From: Candidatus Desulfopertinax cowenii
GTDB taxonomy: Bacteria > Bacillota > Desulfotomaculia > Desulfotomaculales > Desulforudaceae
Length of the DNA stretch: 64,000 nucleotides
Direction of reading: 5' to 3'
Assembly: GCA_001899445.1 (NCBI GenBank)
Contig: MPOA01000002.1
Span: forward strand, 124,001-188,000
In this document: positions 7,387-17,003 of the stretch, piece by piece
How the letters are laid out: each line of letters starts with the position of its first letter
Numbering within the stretch: position 1 is the stretch's first letter
Notes under the pieces: generated by a model
Database searches by the model: none
Told to the model about the DNA's origin: nothing
Seen by the model: the letters and a program-made list of their open reading frames with translations, nothing else
Position numbers and translations under genes: made by a program

Positions 7387-8292
7387 TTGAGAACAAGGAT
7401 CGGGAACGCGCTAATCAAAGCCTGTCTGATTAGCACGGCGGTCGGTGTGATCTGGGGTTTGAGCAGCTTCTCGGTGCCGGGTGCGGAAATCGTTGTTCCG
7501 GCGGCGGCCAGCCAGGCGGAGCGGCAGTACACGGTAGTGCGGGGCGATACGCTATGGGCGATCGCTAACCGGCTGGACACCTCGGTCGAGGCGCTGAAAC
7601 GGGCGAACAACCTGCAAGGCGACGTTATTTTTCCGAACCAGGTGCTAGTTATTCCCGGTACGGGTGTTACAGTCCAGGCTGCTGCTGAATCTCGGGTTGA
7701 TGAACCTGTTGACGAACAAGTGGAATCCCCGGTTACCAGGACGTACACCGTGGTGGCGGGGGATTCCCTCTGGTCCATCGCGCAGCGGACGGGGGTTTCG
7801 GTGTCGGCCCTCAAGCGGGCCAATAACATTCAGAACGACTTCCTGGCGGTCAACCAGGTGCTGGTGCTCCCGGATGAGCCGGCGGTCTTCGCGCAAGCGC
7901 CACCCAGTCGGTCCGGCGACCGCGTCCAAACCATCCTGGACTATGCCCGGACACTGGCGGGACATCCGTACCGGTGGGCCGGCAGTGCGCCCGGCGGGTT
8001 CGACTGCTCCGGTTTCGTGGTCCATGTTTTCGGGCGTCACGGTATTTCGCTGCCCCGGACTTCCTACGACCAGTTCAAGGTGGGCACGCCGGTGGGTCGC
8101 AATGAACTGCAGCCGGGCGACCTGGTTTTCTTTACTACTTACCGATCCGGGGCGTCCCACGTGGGAATCTACTACGGAAATGGCCAATTCCTGCACGCCA
8201 GTTCGGCCAGGGGCAGGGTGATCTGGACCAACCTTAACACGCACCAGTACTACGACAGCCGGTTCCTGGGCGGACGCCGGGTGGTACCCTAG
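7387..8292 (+). CDS. secreted peptidoglycan hydrolase: two LysM domains plus NlpC/P60
   Basis: Cell-wall D,L-endopeptidase of about 301 residues. A signal-peptide-like N-terminus (MRTRIGNALIKACLISTAVG and a hydrophobic run) leads to LysM 1 (YTVVRGDTLWAIANRLDTSV) and LysM 2 (YTVVAGDSLWSIAQRTGVSV), which bind glycan. The C-terminal NlpC/P60 domain has catalytic Cys in GGFDCSGFVVHVF, a His in SHVGIYYGNGQFLHASS and LQPGDLVFF. I chose TTG 7387 because AAGGGGTG lies 8 bases upstream and it begins the signal peptide; a longer frame from GTG 7273 would bury the signal. The 190-base leader holds no riboswitch that I recognise. Confidence 0.92.
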   Translation: MRTRIGNALIKACLISTAVGVIWGLSSFSVPGAEIVVPAAASQAERQYTVVRGDTLWAIANRLDTSVEALKRANNLQGDVIFPNQVLVIPGTGVTVQAAAESRVDEPVDEQVESPVTRTYTVVAGDSLWSIAQRTGVSVSALKRANNIQNDFLAVNQVLVLPDEPAVFAQAPPSRSGDRVQTILDYARTLAGHPYRWAGSAPGGFDCSGFVVHVFGRHGISLPRTSYDQFKVGTPVGRNELQPGDLVFFTTYRSGASHVGIYYGNGQFLHASSARGRVIWTNLNTHQYYDSRFLGGRRVVP

Positions 8293-8635
8293 CTCCGAAC
8301 GGTATCCCCTTCCGCCTAGCACTCAGCACCATGAGTGCTGGGCAGTACGGCTCGGTTCGGCGTTGCGCGCTGGTAAACGCGCTGTTGGTGCTTGGCGGGC
8401 CTGGTTTCGCCGTCACGGGCCACCGATTCCTGCAAACCGGTGGCCGGTAAACGCGTTCATCCCGCCCGTACCGGCCCTGGCCGCGAGGGATCGTGGTTAG
8501 GGCCTCTTCATAATGATAGCGATTTCATCTCCGCCCGCTGTTAATTTCGGGCTCCAGTCGTAAAGACGGGAAGCGGGGCGGGGCTGCAAGCGCGTTGACA
8601 TTGATGGAAAAAACTGATACAGTGGGTGTGGCTTA
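8293..8635. other. intergenic region with two stem-loops before mgtE
   Basis: About 340 bases without a gene. It contains the perfect stem AGCACTCA/TGAGTGCT (8318-8325 / 8332-8339, loop 6) and the perfect stem GGCCACCG/CGGTGGCC (8418-8425 / 8438-8445, loop 12). The decamer GGTAAACGCG occurs twice, at about 8371 and 8446. The first stem may terminate the LysM gene but has no T-run. Nothing coding is convincing. Confidence 0.5.
8594..8622 (+). promoter_or_regulatory. sigma-A promoter of mgtE
   Basis: TTGACA (8594-8599) and TACAGT (8617-8622) with a 17-base spacer. Transcription would begin only a few bases before the ATG at 8636, so there is no room for a magnesium (M-box) riboswitch downstream of this promoter. 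Confidence 0.65.
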
Positions 8636-10003
8636 ATGGGGGTGATAAAGGTGGAGAATTTCGAAGCAATCCGCGAAAAAATCCGCGAATTGCTGGCTGA
8701 GGACCGGCCAGGGCGGCTTCAGGACTTCCTGCCGGAGATCCACTACGCGGACCTCGCGGAGGTCTTGCGTACTCTGGAACTGGACGAGCGGGTGAAACTG
8801 CTCCGTTGCCTGAAGAGTGAGCGGGCGGCCCAGGTCCTGTTTGAACTGGACCGCGACGAGATTCTCCCGCTGCTGGAAGGACTGGGCCCCCGGGTCAGCG
8901 CCCTGGTCCTGCAGGAGATGTCCAGCGACGACGCCGCCGATCTGATCGGTGATCTGCCCGAGGACGAGCAGCAGCGCTACCTCGGGTTGATGTCCGGCGA
9001 CGAGGCCGAGGATGTCGCCGAACTGCTTGAGTATGGCGAGCAGACGGCCGGCGGGCTCATGACCACGGAGTTCGTGGCCATCAACAAGGAGTTGACGGCG
9101 GACGAAGCCATCAAGTTTCTGCGCCAAACGGCGCCCGATGCCGAGACCGTATACTACGTGTACGTGGTGAACGACCATAATCAACTGGTCGGGGTGATTT
9201 CGCTCCGGGAACTGATCGTCTCCGCCCCCGACGCCCGGATCGGGGACGTGATGCGGACCAACGTGATTAGCGTCAACGTCCACACCGACCAGGAGGAAGT
9301 GGCGCGGGTGGTGGCCAAGTACGACTTCCTGGCCATCCCGGTAGTCGGTGATCACGGGGAACTACTCGGGATCATCACGATTGACGACGTTCTGGACGTC
9401 ATCGAGGAGGAGGCCACGGAAGATTACCTGCGCTTGGCCAACGTGCACCAGGAACGTTACCTGGAACTCGGGGTCCTGCAGCGGGCCGGCCGGCGCCTAC
9501 CCTGGCTGATCGGGCTACTGTTCGGCGCCCTGCTGGCCGGCAGCGTGGTCCAGGTTTTCGAGGACACGCTGGCCGGGGTCGTGGCGCTAGCCTTTTTCAT
9601 GCCGGTGATGGCGGGCGGTCCTGGAAATGTGGGTACCCAGACCCTGGCGGTGGTGGTGCGGGGCTTGGCGACCGGGGAGATCGACTCGCGCCGGGGTTTC
9701 TGGGTCATTCTCAAGGAAATCCGGGTGGGATTGATCGTGGGCGCGGTCAGCGGACTGGTTCTGGCTGGGATCGCCACCCTCTGGCTCGATTCGGTGATCC
9801 TGGGCTTAGTGGTTGGGACGTCCTTGGCCCTAAGTATGGCGGTGGCCACCGTGATCGGCGGCCTTATCCCCCTGCTTATTAGCCGGGTGGGCGTGGACCC
9901 GGCGCTGGCTTCCGGACCGTTTATCACCACCATGATGGACGTGATCAGCCTGATGATCTACTTCACGGTAGCTTCCATTACGCTCTTTCGGTTCTTGGGT
10001 TAG
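8636..10003 (+). CDS. mgtE: magnesium transporter MgtE
   Basis: Magnesium-gated Mg2+ channel of the inner membrane, 455 residues. The N-terminal cytosolic domain (about 1-125) has the MgtE superhelix repeats (LPEIHYADLAEVLRTLELDE, MSSDDAADLIGDLPEDEQQ). Two CBS domains follow (about 130-250; MTTEFVAINKELTADEAI, RTNVISVNVHTDQEEVARVV), then five membrane helices (about 280-455) with PVMAGGPGNVGTQTLAVVVR in the pore. ATG 8636 has a weak ribosome site; GTG 8651 lies just behind GGGGGTGAT and is a good alternative start. The stop overlaps the convergent ubiX stop by 4 bases. Confidence 0.95.
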   Translation: MGVIKVENFEAIREKIRELLAEDRPGRLQDFLPEIHYADLAEVLRTLELDERVKLLRCLKSERAAQVLFELDRDEILPLLEGLGPRVSALVLQEMSSDDAADLIGDLPEDEQQRYLGLMSGDEAEDVAELLEYGEQTAGGLMTTEFVAINKELTADEAIKFLRQTAPDAETVYYVYVVNDHNQLVGVISLRELIVSAPDARIGDVMRTNVISVNVHTDQEEVARVVAKYDFLAIPVVGDHGELLGIITIDDVLDVIEEEATEDYLRLANVHQERYLELGVLQRAGRRLPWLIGLLFGALLAGSVVQVFEDTLAGVVALAFFMPVMAGGPGNVGTQTLAVVVRGLATGEIDSRRGFWVILKEIRVGLIVGAVSGLVLAGIATLWLDSVILGLVVGTSLALSMAVATVIGGLIPLLISRVGVDPALASGPFITTMMDVISLMIYFTVASITLFRFLG

Positions 10004-10596
10004 TCCCGGGTGCCGGGTTCCCCGGCCTCCGGGAGGCGGAATTCCGCGCCCCAGCGCGCGGTAAGGTCGTGCACCACACCTAACTGGTCCAGAACCCGGG
10101 CCGTGGTAAACCGTACCAGGTCCTCGATTTTCCGGGGGCGCAGGTAGAAGGCGGGTATGGGGGGCATGATGGTCACCCCGAGGCGGGCGAGTTTTAGCAT
10201 GTTTTCCAGGTGGATGGGGCTTAAGGGGGTTTCCCGGGGCAGCAGGACGAGGCGCCGCCGTTCCTTGATGGTCACGTCGGCTGCCCGCTGGGTGAGGTTT
10301 TCAGCGTAGCCGTGGGCTACCCCGGCCAGGGTCTTCATGCTGCACGGGGCGATTACCATCCCGTCGTGCCGGAAGGAGCCGCTGGCGATGTCGGCGGCAA
10401 AATCGTCCTCGCGGTAGGCGAACGCGGCGTACTTGGACACCTGGTTCGGGTCTAGGCCGGTTTCCTGCCGGATGATGTAGCCGGCGGCCCGGCTGATGAT
10501 CAGGTGGGTCTCTATGCCGCAGTCCGTAAGTTCCCGGAGAATACTGATGCCGTAGACCGCGCCTGAGGCGCCCGTAATCGCCACCACGATCCGCAT
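10000..10596 (-). CDS. ubiX: flavin prenyltransferase UbiX
   Basis: Makes prenylated FMN, the cofactor of UbiD-type decarboxylases, from dimethylallyl phosphate and FMN. About 198 residues. Visible motifs are ITGASGAVYGISILREL (phosphate and FMN loop), SGSFRHDGMVIAPCSMKTLA and RRRLVLLPRETPLSPIHLEN. ATG at 10596 follows GGAGAAAGGCAGGAA; a longer frame to 10677 has no better site. UbiD is not in the window. It stands alone between two + strand genes. Confidence 0.93.
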   Translation of the reverse strand: MRIVVAITGASGAVYGISILRELTDCGIETHLIISRAAGYIIRQETGLDPNQVSKYAAFAYREDDFAADIASGSFRHDGMVIAPCSMKTLAGVAHGYAENLTQRAADVTIKERRRLVLLPRETPLSPIHLENMLKLARLGVTIMPPIPAFYLRPRKIEDLVRFTTARVLDQLGVVHDLTARWGAEFRLPEAGEPGTRD

Positions 10597-10780
10597 CCGG
10601 GATTCCTGCCTTTCTCCTGCCCGGGCCCTACCGGGGAACCGGACATCCAGGGCTAAAATATGGTAAAACCTGGACAACCCTCCATGCCGCTGGCCAGCGA
10701 CACCACGGGGGATGAAAATGGAACGCGGTTTCTATGGTAGTATTGTACTTTATTAAGGTCGCAAAGGAAAGGATTGTCCG

Positions 10781-11521
10781 GTGAAACTGTACCAGACCGA
10801 GGCCATCGTGCTCCGCGCCTTGGCCGTCCGGGAGGCTGACCGGGTGCTGGTACTCCTCACCCGCGAACAGGGAAAACTCCGGGTCTGGGCCCACGGCGCG
10901 GCCCGGCCGGCCAGCCGTAAACGTGGCGCCGTGCAGCCCTTCTGCCGTTCGCGTTTCCTGCTGGCCCAGGGCCGGGAGATCGACACGGTGCGCCAAGCCG
11001 AAGTGCTCGAGGATTTCGCCTTTTTGTATGCCGACCTAAAGGCGCTAGGCCTGGCCGTCTACCTGTGTGAGCTGGCGGAAGGGTTCGCGCCCGAGGGCCA
11101 ACCGAACCCGGGGATCTACCGGCTGCTCCTCCAGGTGTTGCGCCGCCTGACCGGGCCGCGCCGGGATTTGCTGGTCCGGTTTTTTGAGAGCAGCATCCTG
11201 GCGCTTTCCGGCCTGCGGCCCGAACTGGACGTGTGCGCCGCTTGCGCGGGCCGGCCCGCCGGCCCGCTGCGTTTCAGCCCGCGCTTGGGCGGCTTACTTT
11301 GCGGGGCGTGCCGGGCGAGAGATCCGGCTGCTCCGGCCTGCCGCCCGGCCACGGTCCGGGTGCTGGGCAAAATGCTGGACTGGCCGCTGAACCGGGTCGG
11401 ACGGTTGCGGGTTGACCCGGTAACCGCCCGGGAACTGGCCACCGTTTTGCATGCCTGTATCTGCTACCACCTGGAACGCGAGCCCAAAAGCCTCGCCTTC
11501 CTGCGCAAACTGGGAGAATGA
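10781..11521 (+). CDS. recO: DNA repair protein RecO
   Basis: RecFOR pathway protein that anneals DNA and helps load RecA on SSB-coated strands. It has 246 residues. The N-terminal OB fold begins MKLYQTEAIVLRALAVREAD, followed by a helical domain and a zinc finger with CAACAG ... CGACRARD (about 150-185). GTG start at 10781. The position ahead of glyQS matches the Bacillus order recO-glyQ-glyS. Confidence 0.95.
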   Translation: MKLYQTEAIVLRALAVREADRVLVLLTREQGKLRVWAHGAARPASRKRGAVQPFCRSRFLLAQGREIDTVRQAEVLEDFAFLYADLKALGLAVYLCELAEGFAPEGQPNPGIYRLLLQVLRRLTGPRRDLLVRFFESSILALSGLRPELDVCAACAGRPAGPLRFSPRLGGLLCGACRARDPAAPACRPATVRVLGKMLDWPLNRVGRLRVDPVTARELATVLHACICYHLEREPKSLAFLRKLGE

Positions 11522-11549
11522 TGGTGATTTGTCAATTCAAGGGGAAAAC

Positions 11550-11578
11550 TTGACTTTTTGTCTACCCGGTGATATTTT
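11550..11578 (+). promoter_or_regulatory. sigma-A promoter of glyQS
   Basis: TTGACT (11550-11555), 17-base spacer, TATTTT (11573-11578), about 105 bases before the glyQ start. The leader lacks the T-box core AGGGTGGNACCGCG. Confidence 0.55.
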
Positions 11579-11682
11579 TTAGCTGCTATGATCCTTATTG
11601 GAAATTCAGCAAAAACCTCCTGTTTCTCCGGTGTGAGCGGGGCGGGGGGTTTTATGATGAGGTTGTGAGGGGTGAAGCGCGC

Positions 11683-12570
11683 TTGCACTTTCAGGACTTG
11701 ATTCTAACCCTAGACCGTTTCTGGGGCGACCGGGGGTGTATCATCCAGCAGCCGTACGACGTCGAGAAGGGCGCCGGAACCATGAACCCGGCCACCTTCC
11801 TGCGGGTGCTTGGCCCCGAACCGTGGAACGTCGCCTACGTGGAACCGTCCCGCCGGCCCACCGACGGCCGCTATGGGGAAAATCCCAACCGCCTGCAGCA
11901 TTACTACCAGTACCAGGTCATCTTGAAACCCTCGCCCGACGACGTGATTGACATCTACCTGGACAGCCTGCGGGTGATCGGGATCAACCCCCTGGAACAC
12001 GACATCCGCCTGGTGGAGGACAACTGGGAGTCGCCCACCCTGGGCGCCTGGGGTCTGGGCTGGGAGGTCTGGCTGGACGGGATGGAGATTACCCAGTTCA
12101 CCTATTTCCAGCAGTGCGGCGGCTTCGACCTGAAACCGGTATCGGTCGAGATTACCTACGGACTGGAACGGCTGGCGCTGTACCTGCAGGGCAAGGACAG
12201 TGTGTTCGATATCGTTTGGACCGAAAATATCGCCTACCGTGACGTGCACTTCCAGGGCGAGGTGGAACACTCCCGGTACAACTTCGAAATTGCCGACCCG
12301 GAGATGCTGCACGACCTGTTCGACGATTACGAACGGGAGGCCCAACGCATCCTGGAGCAGGGCCTGGTACTGCCGGCCTACGACTACGTGCTGAAGTGTT
12401 CCCACACCTTCAACTTGCTGGACGCCCGGGGCGCCATCAGCGTTACCGAGCGCACCGGGTATATCGCCCGGGTGCGCGCTCTGGCCCGCGGCTGCGCCCG
12501 CGCTTACGTTGAGCAGCGGGAGCACCTCGGCTTCCCGCTGCTCAAAGGTGGTGTAACAGGTGGCCGCTAA
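11683..12570 (+). CDS. glyQ: glycyl-tRNA synthetase alpha subunit
   Basis: Catalytic subunit of the heterotetrameric bacterial glycyl-tRNA synthetase. About 295 residues with the family signatures [37 protein letters not shown] and [23 protein letters not shown] 11683 gives the standard N-terminus and follows GAGGGGTGAAG; GTG 11665 would add six residues, and the longest frame from 11569 is unlikely. It overlaps glyS by 11 bases. Confidence 0.96.
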   Translation: MHFQDLILTLDRFWGDRGCIIQQPYDVEKGAGTMNPATFLRVLGPEPWNVAYVEPSRRPTDGRYGENPNRLQHYYQYQVILKPSPDDVIDIYLDSLRVIGINPLEHDIRLVEDNWESPTLGAWGLGWEVWLDGMEITQFTYFQQCGGFDLKPVSVEITYGLERLALYLQGKDSVFDIVWTENIAYRDVHFQGEVEHSRYNFEIADPEMLHDLFDDYEREAQRILEQGLVLPAYDYVLKCSHTFNLLDARGAISVTERTGYIARVRALARGCARAYVEQREHLGFPLLKGGVTGGR

Positions 12571-14647
12571 CTTCCTTCTGGAGATCGGTACCGAAGAGAT
12601 TCCAGCCCGTTTCCTACCTCCCGCGCTGGAGGAACTGGCCGCCAAGGCCGAAAACCTGCTGGCTGAATACCGCCTGGGGCATGGGCTGTTGTCGGTGTAC
12701 GGCACGCCCCGGCGGCTGACCTTGTACGTGCGTGAGCTGGCAGCTGCTCAAACGTCCCTGGTTCGGGAAGTCAAGGGTCCGCCCCGAAAAGCGGCCTTCG
12801 ACCTCGACGGCAACCCGACCAGGGCGGCAACCGGTTTTGCCCGCAGCCAGGGTGTGGCGGTGGCGGATTTGGTCACCCGGCCGGTGGGCAAGGTGGAGTA
12901 CGTGTTCGCGGTGAAGGAAGAGGCCGGGCGGCCGGCCGCCGAGATCCTGGCCGAACTCTGCCCCCGGCTGATCGCCGCGCTTTCTTTCCCGAAGTCCATG
13001 CGCTGGAGCGATCAGGAGTTCCGGTTCATCCGTCCGATCCGGTGGGTTTTGTCCCTTTACGGCGCGGACGTGGTGGAGTTCGAGGTGGCGGGTGTTCGCT
13101 CCGGGCGCCACACGTGGGGCCATCGTTTCCTGAGCGCCGGACGGTTGGCGGTGCCGGACGCCGACAGCTATTTCGCGCTCCTGGAGGACAACTTTGTGAT
13201 CCTGGACCCAGCCCGGCGCCGGGAACTGGTCTGGGAACAGGTGCGGGCGGCGGCCGCGGCCGAGGGCGGAACCGTGGACGAGGACCCGGGACTCCTGGCC
13301 GAGGTGGCCGACCTCCTGGAGTACCCCACCGCTTTCTGCGGCCGGTTTCCGGAAAGTTACCTGGCGCTGCCCGAACCGGTGCTGGTCACCCCGATGCGCG
13401 AGCACCAGCGGTATTTCCCGGTGCGCGGTGCCGACGGACGGTTGCTGCCGCTGTTCATCGGCGTGCACAACGGGACCTCGGAACACCTGGACCTGGTCCG
13501 GTCCGGGAACGAAAAGGTGTTCCGGGCCCGCTTGGCCGACGCCGAGTTTTTCTTCTGTGAGGACCTGGAGACGCCTCTGGCCAAGAAGGGCGCCGAACTC
13601 CGGAAAGTGATCTTCCAGGAGGACCTGGGTACCATGCACGATAAGGTGCAACGCCTGGCGGTGCTGGTGGATTACTTGGCCGGCAAATTGGGGCTGGACG
13701 ACGTTGGGCGGCGCCGGGCGCTGCGGGCGGCGGCGCTTTGTAAAAACGACCTCGTAACCGGCATGGTGTACGAATTCCCCGAACTGCAGGGGGTCATGGG
13801 CCGGGAGTACGCCCTGCGCGACGGGGAGGACCCAGTGGTGGCCGAAGCGATCCGGGAACAGTACCTGCCGCCCCCGGGCGGGGATGAACTGCCGCGGACC
13901 GGGCCGGGACTGGCGCTGGCGCTGGCCGACCGGGCGGACAACCTGGTGGGCGCCTTCGGCCGGGGCATCCAGCCCACCGGTTCCCAGGACCCTTACGCCC
14001 TGCGCCGCCAGGCCCTCGGGATCTGCCACCTGGTACTGGACACGCCGGCTTACCTGGACCTGGACGGCCTGTTCCGGGAGGCGCACGCCGCCTACGGCGG
14101 CTGCTTGGCCGTGGGTGCCGGCGAGACCGTGACCGCGCTGGCCGAGTTTTTCGGACAGCGCCTGCGGGGCCTCTTCCAGGACCGGGGACTGGCCTATGAC
14201 GTGGTGGAGGCCGTGCTGGCGTCTGGCCACGCCGACGTCCGGGACGCCTGGGAACGGGCGGTGGCGGTGACCGAGTTCCGGGAACACCCGGCTTTCGAGG
14301 ACATCTGCACCGCCTTCACCCGCGCCCACAACCTGGCCCGGAACGCGACCGGCATGCGGGTGGACCCCGGGTTGTTCGTTGATCCGGCGGAGGACGCCCT
14401 GTACCGGGCTTACCTGGACGTACGGGACCGGGTGGACGGGGAGATCGCTGCGCGCCGGTACGGCCAGGCTTTGGCTATCCTGGCGGAGCTGCGGGAACCG
14501 GTGGATCATTTCTTCGACGCGGTACTGGTCATGGCTGACGATGCGGCCGTACGCGCAAACCGCCTGGCCCTGCTGCGCCTGACGGCCGGGTTGTTCAGAC
14601 GGATCGCGGACCTCTCTAAAATTGTCAAGGGGCAGGGGACGGTTTAG
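12560..14647 (+). CDS. glyS: glycyl-tRNA synthetase beta subunit
   Basis: tRNA-binding subunit paired with GlyQ, 695 residues, full length. Begins with the conserved [20 protein letters not shown] and contains [34 protein letters not shown] and the HD-like part [20 protein letters not shown] followed by a C-terminal DALR-type anticodon-binding helix bundle. GTG 12560 start, translationally coupled to glyQ. The stretch GGCTGGTT...AACCGGCC after the stop (14651-14672) may fold but lacks a T-run. Confidence 0.96.
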   Translation: MAANFLLEIGTEEIPARFLPPALEELAAKAENLLAEYRLGHGLLSVYGTPRRLTLYVRELAAAQTSLVREVKGPPRKAAFDLDGNPTRAATGFARSQGVAVADLVTRPVGKVEYVFAVKEEAGRPAAEILAELCPRLIAALSFPKSMRWSDQEFRFIRPIRWVLSLYGADVVEFEVAGVRSGRHTWGHRFLSAGRLAVPDADSYFALLEDNFVILDPARRRELVWEQVRAAAAAEGGTVDEDPGLLAEVADLLEYPTAFCGRFPESYLALPEPVLVTPMREHQRYFPVRGADGRLLPLFIGVHNGTSEHLDLVRSGNEKVFRARLADAEFFFCEDLETPLAKKGAELRKVIFQEDLGTMHDKVQRLAVLVDYLAGKLGLDDVGRRRALRAAALCKNDLVTGMVYEFPELQGVMGREYALRDGEDPVVAEAIREQYLPPPGGDELPRTGPGLALALADRADNLVGAFGRGIQPTGSQDPYALRRQALGICHLVLDTPAYLDLDGLFREAHAAYGGCLAVGAGETVTALAEFFGQRLRGLFQDRGLAYDVVEAVLASGHADVRDAWERAVAVTEFREHPAFEDICTAFTRAHNLARNATGMRVDPGLFVDPAEDALYRAYLDVRDRVDGEIAARRYGQALAILAELREPVDHFFDAVLVMADDAAVRANRLALLRLTAGLFRRIADLSKIVKGQGTV

Positions 14648-14679
14648 TAGGGCTGGTTGCAGGGAACCGGCCATATAAT

Positions 14680-14748
14680 CTAGTATTACTAGTATTAAAT
14701 GAAGTATTTGTTCAGCCTCAACGGAGCAATGGTATAACATATTGCTCC
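14680..14748 (+). promoter_or_regulatory. palindromes around the ccpN promoter (possible operators)
   Basis: CTAGTATTACTAG (14680-14692) is a perfect odd palindrome next to a TATAAT-like box (14674-14679). The inverted repeat GGAGCAAT/ATTGCTCC (14723-14730 / 14741-14748) encloses TATAAC (14733-14738), a -10-like hexamer, and ends directly before the ribosome site GGGGGAGG. Position fits an operator for autoregulation by the encoded repressor, or a leader hairpin. Confidence 0.45.
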
Positions 14749-14763
14749 GGGGGAGGAAAGAGA

Positions 14764-15405
14764 ATGGAACTCACCAAGCGACAGGAAGCGATCCTGCAGA
14801 TCGTCAAGGGAAACGGACCGATTACCAGCGAACAGATCGCGGAACGGCTCTCCCTGACGCGGGCTACTCTACGCCCCGATCTGGCCATCCTAACCATGGC
14901 CGGACTGCTGGAGGCCCGCCCCCGCGTCGGTTATTTTTTTAGCGGCAAGTCTCCGAACCGCATCGTGGCCCAAAAACTCCGCCGGGTTCAGGTGGGCAGC
15001 GTGCAGTCCCACCCGGTGGTGGTCCGAGACGACACCTCCACCCACGATGCCATCGTCAGCATGTTTCTCGAGAACTGCGGCACGCTGTTTGTGGTGGACG
15101 AGCGCGGTTTCCTGCAGGGCGTCGTTTCGCGCAAGGACTTGCTCAAGCTGAGCGTCGGCAGCCTCCACGATCTGCACAAGCTGCCCATCGGCGTGGTGAT
15201 GACCCGGATGCCCAACGTGATCACCGCCGAGAGTGGGGAATCGGTGTGGGATGCCGCCAAGAAACTGGTCACCCACGAGGTGGACGCCGTGCCGGTGGTG
15301 CGCCGCGTGACCGCCCCGGACGGAACCGAGGGGCTGGAGGTCGTAGGGCGCCTGAGTAAGACCAATATCACCCGGCTTTTTGTCGAACTCGGGGAAAGCA
15401 CGTAA
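14764..15405 (+). CDS. ccpN: CcpN/YqzB-family transcriptional repressor (HTH + two CBS domains)
   Basis: Regulator of 213 residues. An N-terminal winged helix ([40 protein letters not shown], about 1-60) is followed by two CBS domains (about 75-205; [37 protein letters not shown]). In Bacillus CcpN represses gluconeogenic genes and its partner YqfL modulates it. ATG start behind GGGGGAGG at ideal spacing. The next gene is the PPDK regulator, the same pair as in Bacillus. Confidence 0.92.
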   Translation: MELTKRQEAILQIVKGNGPITSEQIAERLSLTRATLRPDLAILTMAGLLEARPRVGYFFSGKSPNRIVAQKLRRVQVGSVQSHPVVVRDDTSTHDAIVSMFLENCGTLFVVDERGFLQGVVSRKDLLKLSVGSLHDLHKLPIGVVMTRMPNVITAESGESVWDAAKKLVTHEVDAVPVVRRVTAPDGTEGLEVVGRLSKTNITRLFVELGEST

Positions 15406-15422
15406 AGGGGGTTCAATGCGTT

Positions 15423-16256
15423 TTGCGTTTAGAGGATTCGCGCCCGGTGATTTACATTATTTCCGACTCGATCGGGGAAACGGCCGAGTTGGTAGCCCGG
15501 GCGGCCGCTAGCCAGTTTGACCACGGCCAGGTGGAGATCAGGCGGGTACCGTACTTGACGGAGCCCGAGGACGTCCGCGAGGTCGTGGAGGAGGCCAGCG
15601 GTTCCCCGAGCATCATCGTGTTCACCCTAGTGCTCCCCGGGCTGCGCGAGGCGCTGCTCCGGGAGGCCGAAGCCCGGAACATCCAGGCCGTGGACATTAT
15701 GGGTCCGGTTATGCAGGCCCTTTCCTCCGTTACCAGCGGCGCGCCGCGCCTGGAGCCTGGCCTGATGCGCAAGGTGGACGAGGAATACTTCCGCCGGGTA
15801 GAGGCCATCGAATTCGCGGTCAAGTACGACGACGGCAAGGACCCCCGGGGCATCGTCCAGGCCGACCTGGTGGTGTTGGGCGTCTCCCGCACGGGCAAGA
15901 CTCCGCTGAGTATGTACCTGGCGCATAAGCGGCTCAAGGTGGCCAACATTCCCCTGGTTCCCGAGGTGGCGCCGCCGGAGGAAATCTTCTCCCTGCCGCC
16001 GCACCGGCTGATCGGGCTAAACATTGACGCGCAGCAGCTCGTCGGCATCCGGCGGGAGCGGCTGAAAGCGCTTGGCCTGCCACCGGACGCTGGCTACGCC
16101 CAGAGTGAACGGGTACTGAAGGAACTGGCCTACGCTCGAAAAATCTTTCAACGCGCGGGCGCCTCGGTGATCGACGTCACCAATAAGGCGGTGGAAGAGA
16201 CAGCGGGCAAGGTGCTGGAGATCTACTACAAAGGCGAACGTTACCGGTTTGAATAG
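15423..16256 (+). CDS. PPDK/PPS regulatory protein (bifunctional kinase/phosphorylase, DUF299)
   Basis: Phosphorylates and dephosphorylates a threonine of pyruvate phosphate dikinase or PEP synthetase to switch it off or on. It has 277 residues. Typical features are [22 protein letters not shown], the P-loop-like [20 protein letters not shown] and [15 protein letters not shown]. The TTG start at 15423 follows AAAGGGGG; 17 bases separate it from ccpN. Its dikinase target is not in the window. Confidence 0.93.
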   Translation: MRLEDSRPVIYIISDSIGETAELVARAAASQFDHGQVEIRRVPYLTEPEDVREVVEEASGSPSIIVFTLVLPGLREALLREAEARNIQAVDIMGPVMQALSSVTSGAPRLEPGLMRKVDEEYFRRVEAIEFAVKYDDGKDPRGIVQADLVVLGVSRTGKTPLSMYLAHKRLKVANIPLVPEVAPPEEIFSLPPHRLIGLNIDAQQLVGIRRERLKALGLPPDAGYAQSERVLKELAYARKIFQRAGASVIDVTNKAVEETAGKVLEIYYKGERYRFE

Positions 16257-16341
16257 GGACGCCCGGGGGAGTCGTTCCCGACGAAGCAATCGTCGCTCAG
16301 CCGAGGATGAAAATAAGGGTTTGTTTTTTAGGGGTGGACGT

Positions 16342-16926
16342 TTGGCGGAACTGCGACTGTTCTGGGCCCTGAATCTGCCGGGAGAGCTGAAAACGAAACT
16401 CGCGGGGTTTCAGGCCGAACTGAAAAAAATATCTCCGGATGCGAAATGGGTGGAGCAGGAAAATCTGCACCTGACGGTGAAGTTTCTTGGTGCGGTGGAA
16501 AGTTCCAGGGTACCGGCGCTGACCCAGGCGGTGGCGAAAAGCGTGTCCGGACTGGCGCCGTTCCGGTTGGAATTGGCGGGCTGGGGTACCTTCGGGCGCC
16601 CGGCGCGCGTGCTCTGGACCGGTGTAACCGGGGATCTCGCGGATTTGCAGGAGCTGCGGACCCGGGTGGAGGCGGCCCTCGTGCCGTTGGGTTTTGCGGC
16701 GGAAAAGAAACCCTTTTCGCCGCACCTGACGCTGGCGCGGTTCCGGTCGTCCCGGAACCTGGTAGCGCTGCGGGAGCAGGCCAGCGCCCTGGCGGCCGAA
16801 CAGGGTCTCTGGGGCGAGTTCATGGTGGACCGGATCGACCTGATGCGGAGCACCCTTACCCGGCAGGGACCGGTTTACCGGGTGATTTCAGCGGTTGACC
16901 TGACGGATAATCCGGGTCAGCTTTAA
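16342..16926 (+). CDS. thpR: RNA 2',3'-cyclic phosphodiesterase (2H family)
   Basis: 2H phosphoesterase of about 194 residues that opens 2',3'-cyclic phosphate ends of RNA (formerly called 2'-5' RNA ligase). It begins ELRLFWALNLPGELKTKLA and carries the two HxTx motifs LHLTVKFLG and PHLTLARFR about 85 residues apart. TTG 16342 lies 6 bases behind GGGGTGG and gives the normal start; the upstream-extended frame is arginine-rich and unlikely. It sits between the ccpN pair and dnaG, where Bacillus has no such gene. Confidence 0.9.
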   Translation: MAELRLFWALNLPGELKTKLAGFQAELKKISPDAKWVEQENLHLTVKFLGAVESSRVPALTQAVAKSVSGLAPFRLELAGWGTFGRPARVLWTGVTGDLADLQELRTRVEAALVPLGFAAEKKPFSPHLTLARFRSSRNLVALREQASALAAEQGLWGEFMVDRIDLMRSTLTRQGPVYRVISAVDLTDNPGQL

Positions 16927-17003
16927 ACTCCGGGGATCGGTACTTTTGCGTTACCTGCGAGCTTATAGCTTATAGTATTTAAAGGTTTTATAAGAAAAGA
17001 GGG

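Noticed and set aside
8293-8635. M-box riboswitch before mgtE
   Set aside because: The likely promoter is only about 15 bases from the start and the M-box core is not found; just two plain stem-loops.
11521-11683. T-box leader before glyQS
   Set aside because: No T-box core sequence or specifier loop could be found in the leader.
12614-14740. 708-residue open frame antisense to glyS
   Set aside because: Long antisense frames are common in GC-rich coding DNA. It lacks a start with ribosome site and glyS explains the bases.
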